Below, in pieces: positions 9,655 through 19,300 of a stretch of 62,816 bases of DNA; position 1 is the first letter of the stretch, and every line of letters starts with the position of its first letter. Below the pieces are notes generated by a model. It was not told the origin of the DNA, did not search any database, and saw only the letters and a program-made list of their open reading frames with translations. The position numbers and the translations under genes are program-made. The stretch is from the NCBI GenBank assembly GCA_015680685.1, contig MNCI01000134.1, forward strand, positions 1-62,816, in the 5' to 3' direction. The DNA comes from Gnetum montanum (taxonomy: Eukaryota > Streptophyta > Gnetopsida > Gnetales > Gnetaceae).

Positions 9655-10592
9655 TAATGAAGAGCAGTGAAGCGTACCCCTACGCCCAACCATACGAATC
9701 ACGAAGCATTTATGCATCATCCTATCGAAATCTACAAACTCTATGTCTTCTAGCAAATTAATTTTCTAGGAAGTAAACTTTGCCCTAATAGTCATTCATT
9801 GTCTTCTCAATTACACTTGTGATGTACAAAGGTATGGTTAAGTGTAATCATGACATATGATATTTGTTATTTTATGTTTTATACTCTTGGTGCTTAAAAT
9901 AGAGAATTGAAGTATTTTAATAACTAATTTAACTTAACTAATTAACTCTCTAACTAATCCTAACATAAGCATCTAATCCCACTTTCCATACACATTCTGA
10001 ACCCATGTATCCATTGTTGGTGTTACCAAGTGCGACGCTACTAGGCAAACCAAGTAATAATGCTACTAGGATTACCAAGCAAATACATGTTTACACTTGA
10101 AGTAGTCATACTTATGTGTTTAATCTATTTAGCTTAATTAATTAAATAATCACTTGAAGTCTAATTTAGCTTAATTAATTACATAATTAATGAAAATAAT
10201 AAATACATAGATAAATTATTAATCTAATCCAAGTGTTGCAAAGTTTGATCAAAAGGCTTGTCTTTATTGTCCTTCACACTAGTGTGGTTTAGGTATGACA
10301 GTGCTTGAATAAAGATCCATATACATTCTGACTCCTGCTGTAGGCACTCAAAGAAATATTCTAACTCTTGAATGGAAAAACTACAAGAGCTCTACTACAA
10401 TTATCACTTGACTCCCATAAACACAACTGGTGAGCATGTATTTATAGTTTTTATTCTAGACCTACATCGACAAGGCCCCATAGATGCAAAACATGCTACA
10501 TTAAGAATGCCTCATTGATGGGGAAACACCACATAGACAGGGTCGTGTCAACGGGGCCTTGTTCATGAGGCCATGTCAATGGGGACCCATCA
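9655..10592 (-). repeat. LTR, family A copy A2 (probable 5' LTR of the gag remnant)
   Basis: Shares the conserved GCGTACCCCTACGCCCAACCATA end (reverse strand) and a CATCA terminus at the other end. Its first dinucleotide has decayed to TA. It contains CAAAGTTTGATCAAAAGGC and TGAATAAAGATCCATAT blocks found in copies A3 and A9. An ambiguous base at 10593 sits exactly at the right end. U3 carries repeated GGGGCC/GTCAACGGGG motifs (10540-10590). Confidence 0.7.
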
Positions 10593-10639
10593 NAAGTATA
10601 CATATATGACATATATTTATATTCATTTTCTTTTAATAA

Positions 10640-11005
10640 TAGTACAAAGTTAGTTAGAGTATTCAACTATTGGTTTGTAAGTCCCAAGTTTGATTTTGAT
10701 AGGTACGTTGATTTAACACCATTATCTTTAAATGAGGTGTTAACTTTATGGTAAGAGTGTTGGTCTTGAAATCATAGGTTACAGGTTCAACTGGGATTCA
10801 CTATACTAAAAAGAATTTTGAACTACTTTATCTAATGGATCTAGGAGGGCCTTAATATCTAAAATAATTGAAACATAAGTACACAAGAAAGATATATAGT
10901 CCAATTAAGATTTTATAACTCAGCATTATCCACCAAAATCAAACCTATAACTTGGAACTTCCAAATCAAGAGTCATACTACTAAGGTAACACCTCAAAAA
11001 AAATA
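10640..11005. repeat. Cluster of tRNA-derived SINE-like repeats, two plus and one minus
   Basis: Plus-strand heads at about 10645-10720 and 10731-10830 and a minus-strand head at about 10920-11005. Each has a D-arm-like GTGTTA...TGGTAAGAG segment, an anticodon-arm-like segment and a GGTTCAA or GGTTTGA segment resembling polymerase III box B. The outer ends form an imperfect inverted repeat (GAGGTGTTAAC ... GGTAACACCTC). Bodies share AATGGATCTAGGAGGGCCTTA-type sequence with copies at 35.4, 38.2 and 40.5 kb. Confidence 0.55.
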
Positions 11006-11147
11006 TTTACGGTCAAAAGTCATTTGCTGCATCTCTTAATATACAAAATATACAATCAATAAAGAAAATGATGAGATATAGTTATGTATTATAGGGTTTC
11101 CATGATGTTTTAATTAAATTTTTTGGCCAATGGGCCATTACCAGTGA

Positions 11148-11348
11148 GAAATCGGTAACGTTAATATTTTGTGCGTAACGCTGACCAGCGTTGACTTTCC
11201 ATGGCCCATTTCGGTAACACTATTTTGTGCGCAACGCTACAAGCGTTGACTTTCCATATACGCTATTTCGGTAACACAACTTTGTGACGTGTAAAATTCT
11301 AGGAAGGCCATTTCCGTAACACAACTTTGTGCATAACGTCGTGGGATA
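11148..11348. repeat. ~60-bp tandem repeat, about 3.5 units
   Basis: Units start near 11148, 11208, 11266 and 11311 with TCGGTAACAC...TTTGTGC.CAACG. The first two contain the inverted pair AACGCT...AGCGTT. GC content rises here compared with flanks. Confidence 0.75.
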
Positions 11349-11978
11349 AAAGGTTACGTCCTTTGTAAAATAGAAATACAAATCATGCAGGAGGAGGGTT
11401 GGAGTTCTCCGTAGATGCAAACATGATCGCGCAAATGCAGATCCAGCATTCTGGCCAAAGATAGACAGAAACGATGCACTAATCAGGGCATCGAACAGCA
11501 TCGGGGCACGAAACAAGATGCAGAGGCGGAGGCCAGCACTCCACATTGACATCAATCATCATACAACTCTGTAATTTTAAGTTGCAAAATGCGAACTTGA
11601 GCAGCTTTCGCATAAGTAATGTCACAAGGTTCTGCGAATTCAGCCCTGATATGGACGATGCCGGGTAATGCCCAACGTTCAGCAGAAAGTGCGTCAGTTC
11701 GCAAGAGGGCACACAAAAATATCAACTTCAGAGTCTCCTGGAACAATTGGTTGTTTATGTCCACAAATCCCACCAAAACCAACCCACCATGGATCAGAAA
11801 CACGAACTCGGTGGCCTGTGGATGACTATGAGGCCGAAGGATGCCACCTGGGTGAAATCGGAGTGAGACCCTACATGTTGCTGCTGGGCAGATTCATGGC
11901 CGTTGTCAGCGTCACTGCAGTCCCGAATTTCGTGCTCCGCGTTCCCGGCTTTGCCGGTGTGGATGTTTTGAAATCCAT
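11349..11978. other. GC-richer segment, no confident gene
   Basis: Open frames exist on both strands (for example 11552-11803 minus) but none gives a recognisable domain. It lies 3' of the PPR fragment on the minus strand and may be decayed downstream sequence of that gene. Confidence 0.4.
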
Positions 11979-12330
11979 GTCAGGATCAATGCCTGCTGTT
12001 TGCATTTGAGAAAACAATTGCAGAACTTCTACCAGGAATCCTTTTGTCGCATAAGCTGAGATCATGGTGGTCCAAGATAGAACATTCTTCTTCGGTACTT
12101 CGCCAAACAGCTGTCGTGCCTCCAAGCTTTGAATACAGTATCAACGTTTTGGTTTGAATGTAAGGGTTCATCATGAATCCTGTCTGAAAGAGTTTGGGAT
12201 GTAGATTTCTTCCTGTCTGAATATAGGTCTTACGCAGCAATGCATCTCTGCAGAGATCTTGCATAGCTTGGAATATCATGCAAGCTTTGGACATAGAGAA
12301 CCGGCTGGATCTCCATCTGAGAATTCCGGT
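11979..12330 (-). pseudogene. Pentatricopeptide-repeat (PPR) protein fragment, frameshifted
   Basis: PPR proteins bind organellar RNA through repeated ~35-residue helical hairpins. On the minus strand one frame gives GRNLHPKLFQTGF...NPYIQTKTLILYSKLG, matching the GrxLHxHLIqtGF..N.yvxtxLixmYsKcG part of a PLS-class repeat. The reading then shifts at about 12125 to EARQLFGEVPKKNVLSWTTM, ISAYATKGF and ALxLFxQMQxAGIDPD-type sequence, the next repeat. About 1.5-2 repeats remain against the usual ten or more, so this is a relic. No RNA-editing E or DYW tail is visible. Confidence 0.75.
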
Positions 12331-13668
12331 AGTCCATCTTCCAAAGACAGAAGTTGCTAAAAATGAAGCATCGCCCATGAGGTCTCTACCAGGGCGAACC
12401 ATAGTTGCCGGAAATGGGAAACGATGCAACGGCAAAAAAATCAGGTTGCCTACAAGAAACGATAAATTGTGTATATTTCTTTGTTCATCATCATGGAAAG
12501 AAACAAGTACAAGGATAAGTTTTTCATCATATAAAAATTGTGTATATTTCATTAAGAACAATTTTGGTCAATTTGGGCGTGGACTTTCGTAATTCGATTG
12601 CCCTTGGAAGTTTCCTTTTGTGGGCGTGAAATACATGTGAAATTTTCTGCATTTGCGTTTTCGTTAGGCTGATTTGATGTTTTAATCTTTATCAGTTGAT
12701 GATGGTGTCGATCTGGAAGCACAAAAACTTCATATTCAGAAATTGATAAAATTCAGGAAGGCACTGTAAAATATTCAGTCGTGTAATACAAAACCCAACT
12801 ACGTGGTTTATTGTAAGCAAAACACAGGCGAAACGTTATAATTTTGCGCCTTAACCACTTCTTCGATTGCCGTGATACCCAGGGAAGGAAATCCTAATTC
12901 CTTTCTTTTAGGAACTTTAATCATTTATAATTTCATATTTCAGTCATATACTGATGAGGGCTTTACTTTTAAAAAAAATTGTCCATCATAATATCATATG
13001 ATTTGTTTTAGATGTTAATTTCGTAAGTAAGAACTTCTGTTTTTAGCATTCAAGGATTAAAATATACGTGGGGCGCAGTTCCGAGTTTGCAAAATTGTAA
13101 GGGAAGTTTCCCGTGTTGCAGGACGAAAAACAGGGTCAGGTCAATCTAGATGTTAAAATTAAGCCAGGACCGACTTATTAAAAGAAAAATTGAAGGAATT
13201 ATAAACTGGTTTGCTAAATCTAAAAGGTCTCAAAGGTTTCAATGAACATAATTAAAAACATCAATTTCAAAATTAAATGACTCACGTCACTGAGGCCGAA
13301 CATATTCTTCTGATCAAACATTTCTTTGTAATCCTGTTTAAGGAAGAGCTGCCAAAAATAACAAAAACATTAATTATATTGAGGTGTGGAACCTTGAAAT
13401 AATTAGATAACCTCCCAGATATATAGTCTAAGTGTATTTACACGTGTTCTGAATTTAGTTCGTGACAGATGCATGTTGAGAATAAAATAAAAAAATAAAA
13501 AAAAAGAAATGAAACCGGTAAAAAACGCAATGAAACGTGAAAGAAACATTTCAGTCTGCCAACAAGTGACGCTTACTGTTCATGATAACGGCATTTTGAA
13601 ACGGGATCCCGTTTCCGCAACCAAAAATGCAAAACGTTATGAATCCATTGCGTTTCCAGAGGGAGGGA
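12331..13668. other. Non-repetitive spacer
   Basis: The minus frame continues open to 12561 without recognisable motifs. From 12600 to 13668 no repeat, transposon remnant or convincing coding segment was seen. It may be low-copy intergenic sequence of the gene island. Confidence 0.4.
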
Positions 13669-13689
13669 GGGGGGGGGGGGGGGGGGGGG
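13661..13689 (+). repeat. G-rich tract with G21 run
   Basis: GGGAGGGAGG leads into an uninterrupted run of 21 G (13669-13689), capable in principle of forming a G-quadruplex. The length of such runs is often wrong in assemblies. Confidence 0.9.
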
Positions 13690-13699
13690 AGGAGTTGTT

Positions 13700-14070
13700 C
13701 CCCCTGCCCCCACGTTAGGCCCTTTTGGGGTGTTCATGGTTAGAGCCCCAACTCTCCTTGAGGGTTTGGAGGCCTTCTTGCCTGGGCTAGTAGCCAGGCG
13801 ACGACGATTTTCTTTGATTATCTGGGCAATACCTATCATGTGGTCTCTGATAACGTTCTCGATCCATTGTAGTGTTTGGTTGTATGATTGTGGGGCAGGG
13901 TTGGTGTCTTATAGAGCATTCCCTCAACAGCTTGCTGTGGCCCCCTGGCACTAGACGGTTGCCTCACCATGTGTTCGCTGGGGCTGACATCTTCAGTCGG
14001 CGAATCCCTCTGCAGAGCCTAGGGTTTGTACATTGATCATTTCTGCTGTATTACAACATGTTTAATAAAG
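13700..14070. other. Unrecognised GC-richer segment, possible retroelement tail
   Basis: C-rich start just after the G tract, then mixed sequence ending in TGTTTAATAAAGTA near 14060, which resembles a polyadenylated transcript end. No open frame gives a known domain. It could be the 3' tail of an unidentified LINE or other transcript copy; no poly-A is present. Confidence 0.3.
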
Positions 14071-14092
14071 TATCAGAAAACGACTGACGATC

Positions 14093-14398
14093 ACTAGCTT
14101 AGTTATATATATTTATAATATATATCTATAAATTGGCCGATAGAATCTTATAAGATTACAAGTAAGAAGTTCTTTGAGTAAAAATTTTCACGACTTCTGG
14201 ACGAAGAACAAGTGTTCTGTACCTTATTCTTCCTAAGGATGGGTTTTTTGAAAAAAAACAAATTTGGGTTTTTAAATCTTGTTCTTCGTCCAGAAGTTGT
14301 GAAATTTTTTACTCAAAATAACTTCTTACTTGTAATCTTATAAGATTCTATGGGCCAATTTATAGATATATATTATAAATATATATAACTAAGCTAGT
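14093..14398. mobile_element. 306-bp foldback (MITE-like) element
   Basis: Left arm 14093-14212 and right arm 14278-14398 are near-perfect inverted complements (about 120 bp each, a handful of differences) around a 65-base loop. Arms start ACTAGCTTAGTTATATATA and include CTTATAAGATTACAAGTAAG and CTTCTGGACGAAGAACAAG. No clear target duplication was found. The very close arm match points to a young foldback element or a hairpin-RNA source. Confidence 0.85.
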
Positions 14399-14564
14399 TT
14401 TAAAACAAAGGACACGACCAAAATAAAATGCACACAATTTTAACTAAAGTGAAAAAGAAGTGCACGATGAAATGCGAAAATGGAAATTCAACCTCGGAAG
14501 TCTCCGACCTCTTTGAAAATATTTTATCGGAAGACTCGTTACCTCACCCACCCTGCCAGGCACG

Positions 14565-14640
14565 CCACATCTCAAAAACGGAATATGTCTGCCTGAAACC
14601 CGCATCTCAAAATCGGAATATGTCTGTCTGTGTTTCAGGA
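14565..14640. repeat. Two-copy tandem duplication, ~37 bp
   Basis: CATCTCAAAAACGGAATATG and the following bases are repeated as CATCTCAAAATCGGAATATG about 37 bp downstream. Confidence 0.75.
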
Positions 14641-14749
14641 ACGGGCGAATGCAGGGCTCACCCTCATATAACTTAACATACGCTGCATTATTTACCATTT
14701 ATGAACGCAGGCGGTACATTTATGCCTGAGACAGGCCTGGCGGTGGGTC

Positions 14750-14872
14750 GGTGGCATTTAAACGTACTATTACTAAGTGGTGAGAGCGCATCTATACGCT
14801 AAATAGTGGTGAGAGGGTATCTATACGCTAAATCGCTCTCACCACTTAGTACTAGTACGTTTAAATACCACC
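14750..14872. repeat. 123-bp stem-loop with duplicated loop segment
   Basis: 39-bp arms 14750-14788 and 14834-14872 are nearly perfect inverted complements (GGTGG.ATTTAAACGTACTA ... TAGTACGTTTAAATACCACC). The loop contains the second copy of a ~29-bp unit (AGTGGTGAGAG...ATCTATACGCTAAAT) that is also in the left arm and its flank. MITE-like in size. Confidence 0.8.
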
Positions 14873-14907
14873 AAACCACTACCAAAAACCACTGTGTTAC
14901 TCATCTT

Positions 14908-15656
14908 TCAGCTCATTATGATAATACTGGGAGTAGACGTGATGGAAACAACTTCTTCAGAAAAGATAGATTGGAGTAGGCTGCCGTGACCCTGGCCGTA
15001 GAGGAGGAAGCTGCCATGGCCGTGGCCTGCACTGGTACAGTTGCGTAGATCGACTACGATGATGGGGTGCACTGGTGTGAGCCACGGACGGACGTTGCAG
15101 CGCTGGCTCACGAAACTGCAGTTGTTTGGGTTGCTTATGACCTCTACCCGTTTGACGAACCAGGAACGGGGCTTTCCCTTGGGTTCTATCTGCAAAACGA
15201 GGAGGCGCGGTGCCGTCTCCAGGCACGTCTTATTTGCCAGGAAGAAGTCCAGATTCCCTCTCTGACAGCAAATACAATTGGGAAGTACTGAAAATTTGCA
15301 CAAATCTTTAAAGTTCACTTCCTCATGATTGTCGGTCAGCGCAGCGTTCACGACCGGGGTCGTTCCTGGCCCTGCCAGCCGACCGTCTTCACCAACAGCC
15401 CGTATATGCATTTCCTCTCATTCTTGTGAAACCCAGGAACCCAACATAAGAAATGAAGAAACAAATTAAGGGCGCTAGTGTGTCTAGCTCATCAAATCAG
15501 ACCTAATCAAAGATAATTGAATAACGTATGAATGATTCATTTAAATCACTCTTGTAACTTACCGGGATGTCCCCCATGGGCCTTGCGGTTGCCATTGCTA
15601 AGTGCGCTTGAGACCATCAGGACCATTTTCATGGACTGCTGCTGTGATGATGCCAT
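14908..15656 (-). pseudogene. PLAT/LH2-domain secreted protein gene, copy 1; two exons, two frame breaks
   Basis: The best-preserved PLAT copy. Exon 1 (15656-15563) starts ATG-GCA-TCA-TCA and codes for a hydrophobic MKMVLMVSSAL core. It must change frame to continue into LAMATARPMGDIP, an apparent signal-peptide end. The donor is G|GTAAGT (GT at 15562-15561). The intron is about 140 bp, with a T-rich stretch before the CACAAG acceptor ending at 15423. Exon 2 (15422-14908) begins NERKCIYGLLVKT, then shifts frame into GRLAGPGT. After that an open frame carries VNFKDL, RGNLDFF (residues 51-57 from the Met at 15411), SWFVKRVEV (83-91), NVRPWL and LRNC, and ends in a GHGHGSFLLYGQGHG tail. Both breaks restore the family frame and phase-0 splice, so they are real mutations or sequencing errors. 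PLAT function here is likely extracellular and stress-related, by family only. Confidence 0.75.
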
Positions 15657-15717
15657 TGTTATTGCTCTGATTGCTGGTTCAAGGCTGGCTTTGATGAAGC
15701 TTGCCTTGCTCGTGGGG

Positions 15718-15725
15718 TATATAAA
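15718..15725 (-). promoter_or_regulatory. TATA box of PLAT copy 1
   Basis: TTTATATA on the minus strand, about 62 bp upstream of the ATG at 15656. The 5' leader between them (AAGCTTCATCAAAGCCAGCC) is recognisable in the copies at 8.1 and 34.3 kb. Confidence 0.65.
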
Positions 15726-15850
15726 GGGAAAGAAAACATCTTTGGGTTGAGAAACGCTGCAAAGACTACAGCCAATGAAGTGACACTTTACTAATAACTT
15801 TATGTAAGGCTTAAGGGATAAGATCATGATCCACATATACGTGGTCATTA

Positions 15851-15918
15851 TTATGATGGTGCAGGTAGTTACTGGTTTCCAAGATTATGATGTTGCAGGT
15901 AGTTACTGGTTTCCAAAA
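15851..15918. repeat. 34-bp tandem duplication
   Basis: Two 34-bp units (15851-15884 and 15885-15918) containing GCAGGTAGTTACTGGTTTCC, differing at about two bases. Upstream of PLAT copy 1. Confidence 0.85.
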
Positions 15919-16141
15919 TTGAGTTTAGGTTCAGTTCTTTTTTCCCATTTTTTAATTTGCATGAAATAGTCGGAAAATATGTCGGGTTGGCAAGAATCAC
16001 TATAAATTGAGAAATCAGGCCAAGTTATATTTAAAAGTTGCAAAAATATTAATTTCTTTTTAAAAATAAAGTTTGATTATAACAGTGTGTCGACTCAACT
16101 AAGGTCACCAAAATTTTTAATCCTGTCACTAATGTATAGAT

Positions 16142-16187
16142 AAATCAGATCTTTCACCCAGCTAAAATCAGATCTTTCACCCAGCTA
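16142..16187. repeat. 23-bp tandem duplication
   Basis: AATCAGATCTTTCACCCAGC occurs twice in direct succession. Confidence 0.85.
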
Positions 16188-16227
16188 AAAAGCTATGATC
16201 TAAAATTATATTGAAACTGAGAAAGAA

Positions 16228-16316
16228 GCTTTATCTTTGATCAGGTCCGTAGATATAAAGATAAGATAAGGCGCTTTATCTTTGATCAGGTCCGTAGATA
16301 TAAAGATAAGATAAGG
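16228..16316. repeat. 45-bp tandem duplication
   Basis: Two units (from 16228 and 16273) sharing GCTTTATCTTTGATCAGGTC and ATATAAAGATAAGATAAGG, identical over nearly the full length. The unit contains GATAAG/CTTATC motifs, the usual plant GATA-factor sites. Confidence 0.85.
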
Positions 16317-16377
16317 CTACTGATTGGCACACGTAATCACGAATGATTCCTCCTCGCTTCCACCACCAATCAATTCC

Positions 16378-16416
16378 TTTGGTGCATAAAGGCTACCTTT
16401 GATGCATAAAGGCTAC
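16378..16416. repeat. 20-bp tandem duplication
   Basis: TTTGGTGCATAAAGGCTACC followed by TTTGATGCATAAAGGCTAC. Confidence 0.8.
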
Positions 16417-16932
16417 GGATTCATCAAAATGAGCCAGAAAGGTTGTGGAATCTGTACCTTTCCAGCTGCCATGCAATTTCTCGTACAAATTGACAGGTAA
16501 GTAGGTAACGCAGACCAACGGATACCAAATGTATACATGCGTTCGTATCCATGCCTTCCATCATCATCTATGATAATAACTACATGCATGTTCTCAGTTG
16601 ATTGAAAAACTTAAAATTCTTGTGCCTCATCTCCGTTTCAGGTCCATGACTACCAAAAGGCAGAAACAGGTGCCGAAGTCGATTAGTTATTATATTACGT
16701 GGAGGTAGAAGTGAGAATAGAGCAGGAGTAAAGGCTTTGAAGAAGCAGAGGAATGCAAACTGCAACAGAAATCCATGGCCTTGTATGCAGCCTTAGCAAG
16801 ATGAATGCTATCAAAATTCAAGTAACACTAAGGATCCTTACCCAGAATCGTCGTCTTTGAGCCAGTGCTACTGCAACGGGCTAAGCCAGGGACTGTAACT
16901 GGCTGCAATTTCACCATGATGTCCTGCATAAT

Positions 16933-17034
16933 CTCGGATTCTGCTCAGCTCAAGGCAACAAGCTATTCTAATCTATTCTAATCTACTCGGATTCTGCTCA
17001 GCTCAAAGCAACAAGCTATTCTAATCTACTAATC
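16933..17034. repeat. 53-bp tandem duplication
   Basis: CTCGGATTCTGCTCAGCTCA plus following bases is repeated from 16986 with small differences. A TCTAATCTA(T/C) microrepeat lies inside. Confidence 0.85.
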
Positions 17035-17039
17035 TACCG

Positions 17040-17700
17040 GCTTTCACAGTATCTTTTTGATTTACAGTGATATTTTATTATTTTACCGTTCTTACTTGAT
17101 TAGTCTTTTTTATTATTCATGGGTAGAATGATGTCCCGAAACAAAATTAAAGGAGACCCTTCTCATGTTCATCCAATGCCGTCCCAAACAAATTTTTGAC
17201 AACATTAGTTTGAAAGTTTTAATTCCAAGTTTATACATATTTTTTAAACTAATTGTTCATTGTTGATAGTTTTTTTTTCTTTCACTTTTGCATGGTTTAA
17301 GGCCTTTTCCCCATTAATTTTGGCACCTTTTTAAAGGTAAAGTCTAGTCATATATATAACAAGAAGGATGAACCCTCAAATCAACAAATACAATAACAGT
17401 ATCATCATAGAGGGTACAAGATCCTCCAGCAAAATAGATGAACACTCATACTAATAAAAAAGCCCATATTCCTATAGGACATTGAAACCAAAAATCAAAA
17501 AAATAGTCATATGCAACATCATTAAGTTCATTTAAAACACAAGGTATGCATATTCAGGAAAATAGAAGAAAACATAGTTTAAGGGTGCCACATTAGTTCC
17601 GCTTGCAAGGAGTCACAAGTTAAAACCTTGTCATTGTGCATTCATGAATATTTTCCCACAAGTGAAAGTTAGTGAATGCTTTTGAGATGCAATTAAAGGG
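17040..17700. other. AT-rich spacer
   Basis: No coding or repeat structure recognised between the tandem duplications and the LINE remnant. Confidence 0.4.
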
Positions 17701-19300
17701 AGAGTTTTGGCACTTTGCACAAAAAGTGTGAACATTCCGCTTAAGCCAAATCTGCTAAGCAACCACCATCGATAATAAAATCTTATGCAAGTGTCTTTGA
17801 ATAATGTGCCTTTCTCTAATCATTGCCCAATACTGATCCCACAAGATCCTAATCTAGATGTACACAAATTGACTTATAGCTTTTGTAAACAAACATTCCT
17901 TGAAAAGATGTGTTGCAGTTTGAATTTTCTTATAGCAAAGGATACACTGGAAGGCCATGGAAAAACCCTGTTTTTGGAGTTTTCTCTAAATAAGCACTAT
18001 ATGATGAACCAATAGGTAGGCAAAAAACCTCACCTTTAGTTGGCAATGCAACCTCCAAATAAGGTCCCATTCCCTTAATTTGAAAGGATTACCTACAAAG
18101 ACATGAGATCCACTATTTATGGTTTATCAAAGTAAAATGGAAGGTATCTTCATGGCCTAAATTAGGAGGGCTATGTCTTTTAAAGATGTCAAGAATTTTG
18201 GTGAATTCACTATGTCTAATATTGTCATGAAAGATTAATGAAATTCTCCACTATTTCCTATTGAACCAATCCTTTACATGTGCCCTTGGACCTTGGCATA
18301 ATAGGATGACCACTTCAAAAAAAAATCTCCTAATCATTTTATGATGAGCTTGTCCTACTTCAAGATCTTTCACCAAAATTTCTATTTCCCCAAATTCCCA
18401 ATGCCCAAGAGATTAAAGGAAAGTTCACTTTTCCATATGTGTGAGGCTCTGGTTGGGCAAGTCCACAAATTAAGATAGCACATTTGAAGATAATTGACCC
18501 AAGGCTTATCTACTTGGGACAAAACTTCCCAACCTAGCTTAGTAGCTAGAATACAAGTTTGCCACCCGAAATACCAAAGCCCACAACCACATGCATAAAC
18601 TAAGAAGCAATTAAATGAAATTGGGGATGCTCCTTTCCACCATGCTAAAGGAAATTCCCCATAATTTGATTCAGTTACAACACAAATTGAGCTGAAGGAT
18701 TGAACAGAAGTGCACTATAAGTGGAAATGCTTGAGAGGATAGATTTAGCCCAAGTCAATTTACTTGTAGAAGACAAAAACATACCTCTCCAAGAGATCAA
18801 TAGTTTTACATCTTTTCCAACACTCCCTACCAATTGTTAGTTAATTTCCATCTATAGAACAAAGGTTGTCCTAGATAGGTAGTTGTAAGCTAGCCAATGG
18901 TACACCTAAAGTATGTCTAGCACATTCAAATATTTTTTTTAGGCATCCCACATGAAAAATCTCTATCTTATCCCACTTGACTTCAAGCATTGTTGACTGA
19001 AAAAATCCATCCAATGCCTACGTTACCTTTTTGGCCTTAGGGATCCTCAAGGATAGATGCTAGGAAAGAAAATATTATGCCATCAACATACTGAAGAGTA
19101 TGAAGGTTTGCTTCTAATTTTTTATTTTTTAGAAATGTGTTTCCAGGAAAGTGTTAGAGATAAACAAATATCACCTAGTTTTATATTTTTTGACATTTAT
19201 GAAGAGAAGTTGTATATTACCTAGGGAATTATTGAATCACCTGAAAATGCATGGAATCCCACTAAAGTAAAAACAAAAAATCCAAGAGGAAGCCAAAGGT
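17700..19300 (-). mobile_element. Degenerate plant LINE, RT C-terminal half and zf-RVT domain
   Basis: On the minus strand, 19110-18900 reads a decayed FADD region (QYVDGIIFFPS) and LEVKWDKIEIFHVGC, matching the LkVNwxKSEIFxVGC block of plant LINE RTs. 18900-18300 has YLGLPL-like and AWWKGASPISF/WxxELS-like blocks. 18070-17770 reads WDLIWRLHCQLKVRFFAYLL, then CILCYKK...ATHLFKECLFT, the zf-RVT pattern (CxxC...E..HLFxxCxF). Many stops. No 5' part and no clear poly-A or target duplication. Confidence 0.7.

Noticed and set aside
11668-12009. 113-codon plus-strand ORF
   Set aside because: Opposite strand of the PPR relic and its downstream sequence; no domain.
13573-13839. Pro-rich minus ORF over the G tract
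   Set aside because: The Pro run is just the translated complement of the G homopolymer.
14428-14698. ORFs between the foldback and the small stem-loop
   Set aside because: Short, on both strands, and span a tandem duplication; no domain.
15041-15291. Two overlapping plus-strand ORFs
   Set aside because: Shadows of the PLAT exon on the minus strand.
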